From Pleurocapsa sp. MO_226.B13 (GTDB taxonomy: Bacteria > Cyanobacteriota > Cyanobacteriia > Cyanobacteriales > Xenococcaceae): 13,170 nt of DNA. Both the position numbers and the translations under genes were made by a program. Position 1 is the stretch's first letter, and each line of letters starts with the position of its first letter. Shown here piece by piece: positions 7,009 to 13,170 of the stretch. The notes under the pieces are model-generated. The model saw nothing but the letters and a program-made list of their open reading frames with translations. It did not search any database and was not told the DNA's origin. Location of the stretch: the NCBI GenBank assembly GCA_030064795.1, contig JASJEI010000190.1:1-13170 (forward strand), given 5' to 3'.

Positions 7009-7780
7009 TCATTTAGTTATGTCCAAAAATAATACTACTAAAAAAGCGGTAGTAGCAAGTGTCAATTACGCGGGCTTTGAGTTTCCAGGTTTACAGTTGC
7101 CTGATGGAAATTACGCGCTCGCTGTTTCGCAAGTTGCTGATATGTTCCAGTTCGACCAGAGACAAGGCTCAAGAGCAATCAAACGCTTACTAGGCAATGG
7201 TTTCCAGTTCGACCGATCCGCATCAGAGCTTAACCCAAAGAAAGTAAATATTATTCCACTAGAAGATTTTGGCAGGTTGGTTAATGCGATCGCCAGAAGT
7301 AATGACAAAGCATACGAGAAAGCCAGGGAGCTAGCTTTTGCTCTTCAAGATGCTTCAGTCACTACCACGATAGAACAAGCATTTGACATTGCTTTTGATA
7401 ACAAGCGATCTCTTGAAGAATATCAAGAGAAACAGAAAGCCAGGGTACAAGGTAAAGTAGCCCGTCGCAATATGACCAATGTGGTCAGGGATTATGTAAA
7501 AGACCATAGCGACGAACTTTCAGATAATTACAAAAAATTTATCTACAACAATTGTACCGATCGCACTTATAGGCTGGTATTTGGTCGCAGTGCCAAAAAA
7601 CTCAAGGAAGACTGGGAATGCAATGACGTTCGTGCAGCCATGACCGTCGAGGAATTGTTCATCGTGCGCGGGGTTGAAGATTTGGCGATGAAGCTTATTG
7701 AACAGGAAGACATTGAGCCACAACAAGCCATTGATGAGGCGGGAAAACGATTGATGATCAAAAAGATTGGGAGGAAATAA
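7004..7780 (+). CDS. Antirepressor-like phage protein (258 aa)
   Basis: Residues 25-110 contain FEFPGLQLPDGNYALAVSQVADMF, then a helix with RAIKRLLGNGF, a layout like Bro-N or antirepressor N-terminal domains in which a short sheet is followed by a helix-turn-helix-like segment. Residues 150-250 contain a basic stretch (KARVQGKVARRNM), then FIYNNCTDRTYRLVFG, KKLKEDW and MTVEELFIVRGVEDL, a pattern I associate with phage and cyanobacterial regulator-like proteins without being able to name the family. There are no membrane segments. I keep ATG 7004 as the longest start; ATG 7019 is equally plausible, and neither has a clear Shine-Dalgarno site. It has its own promoter, is divergent from the ribbon-helix-helix gene, and is followed after 2 bases by the next gene. 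A role in lysogeny control is inference. Confidence 0.55.
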   Translation: MGHLVMSKNNTTKKAVVASVNYAGFEFPGLQLPDGNYALAVSQVADMFQFDQRQGSRAIKRLLGNGFQFDRSASELNPKKVNIIPLEDFGRLVNAIARSNDKAYEKARELAFALQDASVTTTIEQAFDIAFDNKRSLEEYQEKQKARVQGKVARRNMTNVVRDYVKDHSDELSDNYKKFIYNNCTDRTYRLVFGRSAKKLKEDWECNDVRAAMTVEELFIVRGVEDLAMKLIEQEDIEPQQAIDEAGKRLMIKKIGRK

Positions 7781-7782
7781 TC

Positions 7783-8061
7783 ATGACATTTGATGCAATC
7801 AAATTTGAACAAGAACGCGAACGCATTTTTCGCTCATCTCAATCTATCCACCTAGAAATCAGCAGCCAGTATAACTATAGCGAGGGCATAACTTATTACT
7901 ATCTCCATGCTGGAGACATAGAAATCGGACAATACTATCGAGATCCTTGGGGCGATGGTTGGTACTGGTATTCTTCAATATCTGGAGAGAAGAGCAGGTG
8001 TCCATCGAAGGCGATCGCCCTAACTAAAATTCAGCTAGCTTGGTTGAGGTGGCTAAGATGA
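7783..8061 (+). CDS. Small aromatic-rich hypothetical protein (92 aa)
   Basis: ATG 7783 has a strong ribosome-binding site (GGGAGGAAA, ending 5 bases upstream) that overlaps the end of the preceding gene; only 2 bases separate that stop from this start. The protein has a charged helical start (residues 5-17), then an aromatic strand-rich middle (ITYYYLHAGDIEIGQYY and DPWGDGWYWYSSI), and a helical end (SKAIALTKIQLAWLRWLR). Small single-sheet proteins with a gIEIG strand followed by a Trp-rich strand are common in cyanobacterial accessory regions, but I cannot name the family. There is no signal peptide or membrane segment. It is probably translationally linked to both neighbours. Confidence 0.65.
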   Translation: MTFDAIKFEQERERIFRSSQSIHLEISSQYNYSEGITYYYLHAGDIEIGQYYRDPWGDGWYWYSSISGEKSRCPSKAIALTKIQLAWLRWLR

Positions 8062-8297
8062 GCAGCATAGAACTATCCCAGGATATAGTCAACCGATGTC
8101 TACAGCTAGACGGTCTACTCAAAACCGTACAAAAGGCATTGGAGCAGGACGGTCAGAATATTGATGGGTTCTCAGACCATTACTCAGATCTAGTCCAGCA
8201 AGCCATAGACATGAACTGGCAGAATCACGACAGGGCAACCGAAATATCCTACGAGGACTACAAACTGGACAGAATTCGAGAATTGTTGGACAAGTGA
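8058..8297 (+). CDS. Small acidic hypothetical protein (79 aa)
   Basis: I choose ATG 8058 over the upstream TTG at 8040. It overlaps the previous gene's stop as ATGA (8058-8061), and GAGGTGG lies about 6 bases before it, a standard coupled start. The product is acidic and probably all helical: residues 1-30 (SSIELSQDIVNRCLQL...VQKAL) and 40-79 (DHYSDLVQQAIDM, ending DRIRELLDK). I recognise no family. It is last in the accessory operon, and its position next to the antirepressor-like gene is the only hint of function. Confidence 0.6.
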   Translation: MSSIELSQDIVNRCLQLDGLLKTVQKALEQDGQNIDGFSDHYSDLVQQAIDMNWQNHDRATEISYEDYKLDRIRELLDK

Positions 8298-8303
8298 GGG
8301 AAA

Positions 8304-8334
8304 GCTAAGGGCTGATAGCTAACGACTAATAGCT
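8304..8334 (+). repeat. Degenerate heptamer repeat filling the gap before the hub gene
   Basis: Successive heptads GCTAAGG, GCTGATA, GCTAACG and ACTAATA, then GCT, run from 8304 to 8334. They have the style of cyanobacterial STRR sequences. They occupy nearly all of the space between the stop at 8297 and the ATG at 8336, and they separate a Shine-Dalgarno-like GAGGG (8296-8300) from that ATG. Confidence 0.6.
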
Positions 8335-8335
8335 C

Positions 8336-9202
8336 ATGGTAAAAATCCTCGATCCAACTTTCACAGAATCTATTACCAAAACCTCAACAACACTCTGTTG
8401 GTGCTGGCTTATCACCAGGATTGACGGGTTGATGTTGGGGTTTACTAGCTTGGATGTGCCATTCGTTATTGATGGCGTGACTTACCAACCTTATACTGGT
8501 TTCGATCCTGGTGCGGCCCAACAAAGTGCGGATACGAATAAGACTGACTCGCAGCAACTTAAGGGTATTTTAGATGAGTCGGGGATAAGTAAGTCAGATT
8601 TGCAGTCTGGTATTTACGAATATGCCAAGGTGCGACGGTTCTTAGTCGATTATGAAAACCTGCCCAGTAGCCTCAGTTTAGATCCGCCCAAACATCTAGA
8701 ACTGCCAGAGGGTCATCTGGCAGAGAGTAAGCGCAATAGCTTGGGGTATGAAATCAAGGTTAAAGATGACTTGTCCTATCTGGATAACCAAATTGGGGAG
8801 ACGACATCTAAAACCTGTCGGGCAAACTTAGGTGACGATCGCTGTCGGGTAAATCTCGTCCCATTTACTCATAACCTAATTATTACTGCTGTCGAGAGTA
8901 AAAGGGTATTTTCTGTCAACGAGGGCTTGGCGGACAAATATTTTGACCGTGGTAGATTGCAGTTTACCTCTGGCTTGAATCAAGGACTGTACCTCGATAT
9001 TGGTTTTTATTTGGATAACAAAATAATTCTTTCTCCCGTCCCTGCACCATTTGAAATTGCCGTGGGGGATACCGTGACGGCTATTGCTGGCTGTGCTAAA
9101 ACCAAGCTGGCTTGTGTGGCAAAGTTTCAAAATTTTCAAAACTTTGTTGGAGAACCTGATGTACCGACGACGGATTTAGCAATAGAAACTCCAAGTAAAT
9201 GA
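8336..9202 (+). CDS. Tail-tip hub protein, DUF2163 / phage BR0599 type (288 aa)
   Basis: The C-terminal half carries the family signature: CRANLGDDRC at 161-170, then AGCAKTKLAC at 251-260, followed by FQNFQNFVGEPDVP. The N-terminal half has short strands (CWCWLITRIDGLMLGFTSLD, VPFVIDGVTYQPYTGF) typical of the family start. Proteins of this group form the ring at the tail tip between distal tail and receptor-binding parts; the Rhodobacter gene transfer agent has one. The four cysteines are spaced Cys-x8-Cys and Cys-x6-Cys, like the iron-sulphur ligands I recall in lambda gpL, so a [4Fe-4S] cluster is likely by analogy. The in-frame TAG at 8330 fixes the start at ATG 8336. It overlaps the next gene by 4 bases. 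Confidence 0.85.
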   Translation: MVKILDPTFTESITKTSTTLCWCWLITRIDGLMLGFTSLDVPFVIDGVTYQPYTGFDPGAAQQSADTNKTDSQQLKGILDESGISKSDLQSGIYEYAKVRRFLVDYENLPSSLSLDPPKHLELPEGHLAESKRNSLGYEIKVKDDLSYLDNQIGETTSKTCRANLGDDRCRVNLVPFTHNLIITAVESKRVFSVNEGLADKYFDRGRLQFTSGLNQGLYLDIGFYLDNKIILSPVPAPFEIAVGDTVTAIAGCAKTKLACVAKFQNFQNFVGEPDVPTTDLAIETPSK

Positions 9203-9618
9203 CAACGGGAACAGATGTTTTTTTGGCTGCTAGAGAATTAATGAATACTCCCTATGTCCATCAAGGTAGAAAAAAGGATATCGGGATTGATTGTATTGGC
9301 GTGCCAATTTGGGTGGCAAAAAGATTGGATTTGGGAGATTTTGATAAGCTTGATTATCCCAAAGTTCCCGACGGTTCGATGCAGCATTTTATCGCGCAAA
9401 ATTGTACGCAGGAATTATTACAGCCAGGAGTATTGTTAGTTTTTAAAATATCTGCCGTCGCTCAACACTGTGGCATAGTTTCTCAGTACAAAGGCAAACA
9501 AGGATTAATTCATGCTTGGGATATAGCGGGCAAAGTTTGCGAACATTACTTAACAAAAGATTGGCTTAAAAAAGTAGTCGGTTGTTACGGATTGCCTGGG
9601 GTTCATTATTATGGCTGA
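9199..9618 (+). CDS. NlpC/P60 tail-tip peptidase (139 aa)
   Basis: A small single-domain cysteine peptidase: Cys32 in GIDCIG, His90 in AQHCGIV and His105 in LIHAWD form the expected Cys-His-(His) triad order. The N-terminal helix (TGTDVFLAARELMNTPYVHQG) before the Cys is also standard. Homologues cut peptidoglycan stem peptides so the tail can cross the wall; in the Rhodobacter gene transfer agent the counterpart follows the hub gene, as here. There is no signal peptide, which suits delivery as part of the particle. ATG 9199 overlaps the hub stop as ATGA, so translation is probably coupled. This is the second peptidase of this type in the window, after the one embedded in the tape measure. 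Confidence 0.85.
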   Translation: MTTGTDVFLAARELMNTPYVHQGRKKDIGIDCIGVPIWVAKRLDLGDFDKLDYPKVPDGSMQHFIAQNCTQELLQPGVLLVFKISAVAQHCGIVSQYKGKQGLIHAWDIAGKVCEHYLTKDWLKKVVGCYGLPGVHYYG

Positions 9619-12460
9619 TGTTTATATATTTGGAAGATATCGAAAGCAAAACACCAACTACGACAGCAGAAAAACCAGTAGTAGGTTTAGTAGTAAATTC
9701 CGCTCTCAGTTTCCCGTACCCGAAGAAACTCAAATCAACGATCCTAATAATAATGAACTTTATTTGTTTGAGGGAACTGATGTTAAACTTTGCTACATTA
9801 GCGATTTAGATTACCAGCTTAAAAATACCGAGCCGATTGACGATGATAATTGGATCTACAGAGCTAATTCCGCCAGGGCGGAAAATTATTACATCGGTAT
9901 TAATCCCCAAATTCAGTTTGAATACGTCGAGACTGATTATGTTTTAGATGCGACTAATCCCAATGGCGATCGCTTTATTACTCCTGCCCCAACACCCAAA
10001 CCAATAATTTTGCCTCAATATATATCCTTTGCCGAAGAAAGATTGGAACTTGGTTATGACTATGGTGCAGTGGGCGGGCCGTCTTTTGCCACAGAAGTAA
10101 TTGAAGTGGCAGACGATCGCGAACAAAGGAATGCTACTAAATTATTGCCATTGGGACGCTGGCAGTTAGGCGATCGCGTTATTGCCGATTCAGAGACAAA
10201 TAAATTAGAGGAGTTTAGTTATCTCAAGCAGTTTCATTTAGATCGCTTGGGGTGCTTTCAGGGGTTTAGATTTAAAGATTGGGCGGATTATCAAGCATTT
10301 GACCAGTACATTGCTACTGGGGATGGGGTGCAAACTCAGTTTCAACTGCGGAAAGCATATTATGCTGGCGATGCGGTTACTTATCGCCCGATCTTAAAAC
10401 CAGTAGTGGCAACGGTAGATATATTTGTCGATGGGGTAAATGTCGGGGCAGATCCAAATAATGACTGGATCGTAAATCACGAAACAGGAGTATTGAGTGG
10501 TAGCTTAGCCAGTGGTGCTAGGTTGACTGCTAATTTTGAATTTGACGTACCAGTTTGGTTTGAATCCGATAGTATAGATTTTCGCTTGGAGTATTACGAT
10601 CCAGAAACTAAGGATACGGTGTATCGTTTGGGCAGCGTCTTTGTAGTCGAAGCTCCCTTGCCCCCAAGCATTCCTTTTGACATCGAACCGAGTCAGGAAA
10701 TCACCGAAGAATTAGACTTGGGGATAATTTACGAGACAACGGAAAATTATCAGATATCTAATAACAAACTGCCTTTAAAATCTGGCTATATCAGACGGGA
10801 AAATAAACGAGATGACAGCAGGATTTTTTTTAACCTGGGCAATAGAATCTACAATCGCACCGAGCTAGATAAACTACTCGGTTACTTTTGGAATGCCAGG
10901 GGCAAAAATAAGGAGTGGCCCTTTACTAATTTAGGCAAGAATTATCAGGTTAGATTCAACGAGGATAGGCTGAATTTAAAGTTTCTCGCAGCCGAGGGTG
11001 ATGATGCGCTCTTCGATCTATTGGGGTTGAAAATACAAATAAAAGAAGAAATAATTTTAACGATTCCCACGCTTCCAGAATTTCTAGTTGATATCACTAC
11101 CTTTGAAATATCCGATTTTGCCGTTACAGAAGGAAGTCAGGCGATCGAACAAAATAGCTTTTCTAGCTATGGAGGGGGTTCGGGTTCTGGGAGCAGTGCT
11201 GGCGGTAGTGCTGGCGGTAGTGCTGGCGGTGGTGGGGGATTTGGAGGAAGTTTTGGAAGCGCGTCAATTAATTTAGAAAGTTTGCCTAATGCTTATACCT
11301 ATAACGGGCTACAATCGCTGAATTTTATCGATAAATCGCCTATTTTAGCTATTTTAGGTAGACAAGAAAGTGGAGGAAGAACATCAAGGCAATATCCTTA
11401 TGTTGGGTTTCTCAAGGCAACGGAATCAGGACAGTTAACCTTTAAAGTTGTCGATCCTTTTAGCTCCGATCCTTCTGTTGCTAGTAACTCTGTATCCTAC
11501 ACGCAACGATTTCCCGATAATCTTTATTCTAGACTACATAACTTTGGCGATACGCTCATTATGCACGATATTAATGGGCTGGGCTACAGTAGACCTTGGG
11601 TTTACAGTATAAGAAAAACCGATTCGGGGTATACCTTCAACACCGATTTCCTGGTAGCAGCAAATAATTCTGCGGTTGATTCCATTTTTAGCTATCGTGG
11701 GGTTGACGAACTCATTACGTATTACAGCTCTACGGGTAACAATATTTACGATCCTACGTCTCTCGACGGTATCAAGATAACACCGCATAGTAATACCCTA
11801 AACGCAGAGGCTTATGTGCCAATTAACTTGGGACAAAACCGCAATGCTGTTACCAGGGGAATAATTCCAGCAGACGTTCTAACTAGCGTTTTTGTAGGTG
11901 GTGGTGTTTATTCTTATTTTAAACCCTATACCAAACCCAGTTATTACTATGCAGATAACAACCTGTATAAAGTTCTTAGTCACTCAACTAGGGAAGTTTT
12001 GTTTTCTTGGACTAGTGTTTCGCTTCTTTATTTCTCAACGGACGCAGCCACACAAGATTATTACGCAATCGCGTTAGTTCAAGGCAACAATCCCGAGCTA
12101 CCTCATAATAATATAGCTAATGGCGGATCTTCTGATTATTACTATCTATGCACGAGAATCAAAAAGGATGCTGAAGAAATTGAGTTCTTGGGAAGTTGGG
12201 AATATTACTCTGTACGCGATCGCTTTGGAACTGCTGAAATAGCGAAAGTATTTAGCGGAAGTCCTTTAATAACAAAGGGGCTGTCGTGTAATATTTATGG
12301 CTATTTGATCGATTTAATAAACGGCGGAATCATCAATCTAAAAGGTAATCCTATCTTTTTTCAAGATACTACGCTTAAGATTAGCGCGGACAAAAATGGC
12401 TTTGGTTTTTACTCTAAGGCTCAAAATAAGATTGGTTATTTAGCATTAAATCGAGCTTAA
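9611..12460 (+). CDS. Distal-tail DUF2460-like protein fused to a large C-terminal, probably receptor-binding, region (949 aa)
   Basis: Residues about 130-325 match the DUF2460 plan: ISFAEERLELG, GGPSFATEV, the pair QFHLDRLGCFQGFRFKDWADY and TGDGVQTQFQLRKAY, then RPILKPVV, NHETGVLSG and FEFDVPVWFESD. Residues about 385-485 look like another tail-tube or baseplate beta domain (RIFFNLGNRIYNRTELDKLLGYFWNARG, WPFTNLGKNYQVRFNEDRL). A Gly/Ser linker at about 520-552 leads to a roughly 395-residue C-terminal region rich in Tyr, Asn and short strands, possibly a propeller; I recognise no family in it. DUF2460 proteins normally end at about 200 residues, so this is a large fusion. It overlaps the peptidase gene by 8 bases. 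The C-terminal region probably binds the host surface (inference). Its stop overlaps that of the convergent gene. Confidence 0.75.
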   Translation: MADVYIFGRYRKQNTNYDSRKTSSRFSSKFRSQFPVPEETQINDPNNNELYLFEGTDVKLCYISDLDYQLKNTEPIDDDNWIYRANSARAENYYIGINPQIQFEYVETDYVLDATNPNGDRFITPAPTPKPIILPQYISFAEERLELGYDYGAVGGPSFATEVIEVADDREQRNATKLLPLGRWQLGDRVIADSETNKLEEFSYLKQFHLDRLGCFQGFRFKDWADYQAFDQYIATGDGVQTQFQLRKAYYAGDAVTYRPILKPVVATVDIFVDGVNVGADPNNDWIVNHETGVLSGSLASGARLTANFEFDVPVWFESDSIDFRLEYYDPETKDTVYRLGSVFVVEAPLPPSIPFDIEPSQEITEELDLGIIYETTENYQISNNKLPLKSGYIRRENKRDDSRIFFNLGNRIYNRTELDKLLGYFWNARGKNKEWPFTNLGKNYQVRFNEDRLNLKFLAAEGDDALFDLLGLKIQIKEEIILTIPTLPEFLVDITTFEISDFAVTEGSQAIEQNSFSSYGGGSGSGSSAGGSAGGSAGGGGGFGGSFGSASINLESLPNAYTYNGLQSLNFIDKSPILAILGRQESGGRTSRQYPYVGFLKATESGQLTFKVVDPFSSDPSVASNSVSYTQRFPDNLYSRLHNFGDTLIMHDINGLGYSRPWVYSIRKTDSGYTFNTDFLVAANNSAVDSIFSYRGVDELITYYSSTGNNIYDPTSLDGIKITPHSNTLNAEAYVPINLGQNRNAVTRGIIPADVLTSVFVGGGVYSYFKPYTKPSYYYADNNLYKVLSHSTREVLFSWTSVSLLYFSTDAATQDYYAIALVQGNNPELPHNNIANGGSSDYYYLCTRIKKDAEEIEFLGSWEYYSVRDRFGTAEIAKVFSGSPLITKGLSCNIYGYLIDLINGGIINLKGNPIFFQDTTLKISADKNGFGFYSKAQNKIGYLALNRA
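11195..11230 (+). repeat. Three perfect copies of a 12-base repeat in the Gly/Ser linker
   Basis: AGTGCTGGCGGT occurs at 11195-11206, 11207-11218 and 11219-11230, each encoding Ser-Ala-Gly-Gly. Copy number changes would keep the frame and alter linker length between the distal-tail and C-terminal parts. Confidence 0.85.
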
Positions 12461-13170
12461 TCAAGTTTCCAGATATTGTTTCCCCGATACCAAAGCTTAA
12501 CTGTTTGATTATCGCCCAGGGCATTATTTCCAAGTATTCCGTTTGTACCTCCTGATTCTCGCTCGATGGTTACTGTTCCCGTACCATCGAGCGAGATCCA
12601 ACATCCCCACCCCATCGCAAAACCAATCTCGCTGTCGGGTATTGCTAATACTCCTGATTCTCCCGTAATAACTAATTCTGCTCCTGCATCATTAGGAGTG
12701 ATGGTGTAAGGCAAAGTTATTGGGCTGGCAATCGGAAATACTAATGCCTGGGGTGGTTGCTCGATTATTAAAGCGTTGCTGCTTATTGCCGTTCCGCCAG
12801 TGGTGGTTAGTTCAATTAAACCCGATACCGTACCAGGGGCGATCGCAAAACTGACCTGAGCATTATCAATGACTGCCAAATTATCTTGAATAATATCGCC
12901 AATTTTGATTTCGGATACTTGGGCTAAATCCGTTCCCGTTACGGTAATGGTTGCACCAATTAAACCAGAGGCGGGGGCAAAGCTAGTTATAGTTGGGGCA
13001 GGTTCGACTAATTCTGGGGTAAGGGTGGCAGTAGCATAACTACCCGTACCGACATCGCTACTGACTTGAGCGACTTTTACGGTTATAGTAAGTTGGATGC
13101 CACCAAAATCAGCCGTTTGCTCCTGAGCGGTGTATATAGTTGAGTTTTTATATTCTGTTTTAGATCTAAT
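12457..13170 (-). CDS. IPT/TIG-domain phage fibre-like protein (N-terminus outside window)
   Basis: The minus-strand frame is open from the right edge (13170) to TAA at 12457-12459, giving 237 residues. The TTG at 12879 is internal, since the domain starts before it. From the edge: residues 1-58 include ITVKVAQVSSDVGTGSYATATLTP; residues about 61-146 form an IPT/TIG immunoglobulin-like domain (PTITSFAPASGLIGATITVTG, IKIGD, VSFAIAPGTVSGLIELTTTGGTA); residues about 150-237 contain LPYTITPNDAGAELVITGES, GTGTVTIERESGG and NQTVKLWYRGNNIWKLD, a pattern seen at the ends of phage tail fibres and spikes. I see no membrane anchor. It converges with the 949-residue gene, sharing TTAA at the stops. It is probably a fibre or baseplate appendage; a host surface protein is the alternative. 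Confidence 0.7.
   Translation of the reverse strand: MRSKTEYKNSTIYTAQEQTADFGGIQLTITVKVAQVSSDVGTGSYATATLTPELVEPAPTITSFAPASGLIGATITVTGTDLAQVSEIKIGDIIQDNLAVIDNAQVSFAIAPGTVSGLIELTTTGGTAISSNALIIEQPPQALVFPIASPITLPYTITPNDAGAELVITGESGVLAIPDSEIGFAMGWGCWISLDGTGTVTIERESGGTNGILGNNALGDNQTVKLWYRGNNIWKLD
12559..12594. repeat. 12-bp perfect inverted repeat with 12-base loop
   Basis: TCGCTCGATGGT (12559-12570) and ACCATCGAGCGA (12583-12594) are exact reverse complements around 12 bases. The repeat lies inside the minus-strand fibre-like gene, about 100 bases past the stop of the 949-residue gene. No T-run follows on either strand, so it is not a standard terminator. Confidence 0.7.

Noticed and set aside
8040..8057. 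TTG start for the small acidic protein
   Set aside because: ATG 8058 has a well-spaced GAGGTGG and the ATGA overlap with the upstream stop, the usual coupled arrangement.
12559..12600. Rho-independent terminator at the 12-bp inverted repeat
   Set aside because: No U-run follows the stem on either strand, and it lies inside a coding region.
12877..12879. TTG as the start of the minus-strand gene
   Set aside because: The frame is open to 13170 and the TIG domain begins well before this codon, so it is internal.

Overview
The window looks like a cyanobacterial chromosome carrying a prophage or a phage-derived particle (tailocin or gene-transfer-agent type). The host clue is the octamer GCGATCGC (HIP1), which I count 13 times in 13.2 kb. 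Short heptameric tandem repeats and GC-rich palindromes of the kind scattered through cyanobacterial genomes support this. The genus cannot be read from the sequence.

Bases 1-6612 hold one very large tail tape-measure gene. It is open at the left edge and broken into three reading frames, with one break near 3198 and one at a run of seven G at 6087-6093. Read through, the pieces give about 2200 residues without the missing N-terminus. They contain an alpha/beta-hydrolase-like domain, a tape-measure core, an NlpC/P60-like cysteine-peptidase domain bounded by short dispersed repeats, and a long coiled coil. Four short repeat elements lie inside this gene, and the second frame break falls inside one of them.

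Bases 6613-8335 are a small accessory island. It has a 57-residue ribbon-helix-helix protein on the minus strand, a divergent control region with a good promoter and 10-bp direct repeats, and three tightly packed plus-strand genes. The first of these resembles a phage antirepressor; the other two are small and unrecognised.

Bases 8336-12460 return to tail genes in one overlapping run: a DUF2163/BR0599-type tail-tip hub protein with a four-cysteine pattern like that of lambda gpL, a stand-alone NlpC/P60 tail peptidase, and a 949-residue protein joining a DUF2460-type distal-tail region to a large C-terminal region, probably receptor-binding, through a Gly/Ser linker. The families match the tail-tip genes of the Rhodobacter gene transfer agent, but in a different order.

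Bases 12457-13170 carry the 3' part of a convergent minus-strand gene, open at the right edge, with an IPT/TIG immunoglobulin-like domain and a phage-fibre-like C-terminus. Its stop codon overlaps that of the 949-residue gene.

The likely shared job is to build a long-tailed particle that digests peptidoglycan during entry. The two breaks mean that the tape-measure gene is decaying, rescued by slippage, or mis-sequenced.
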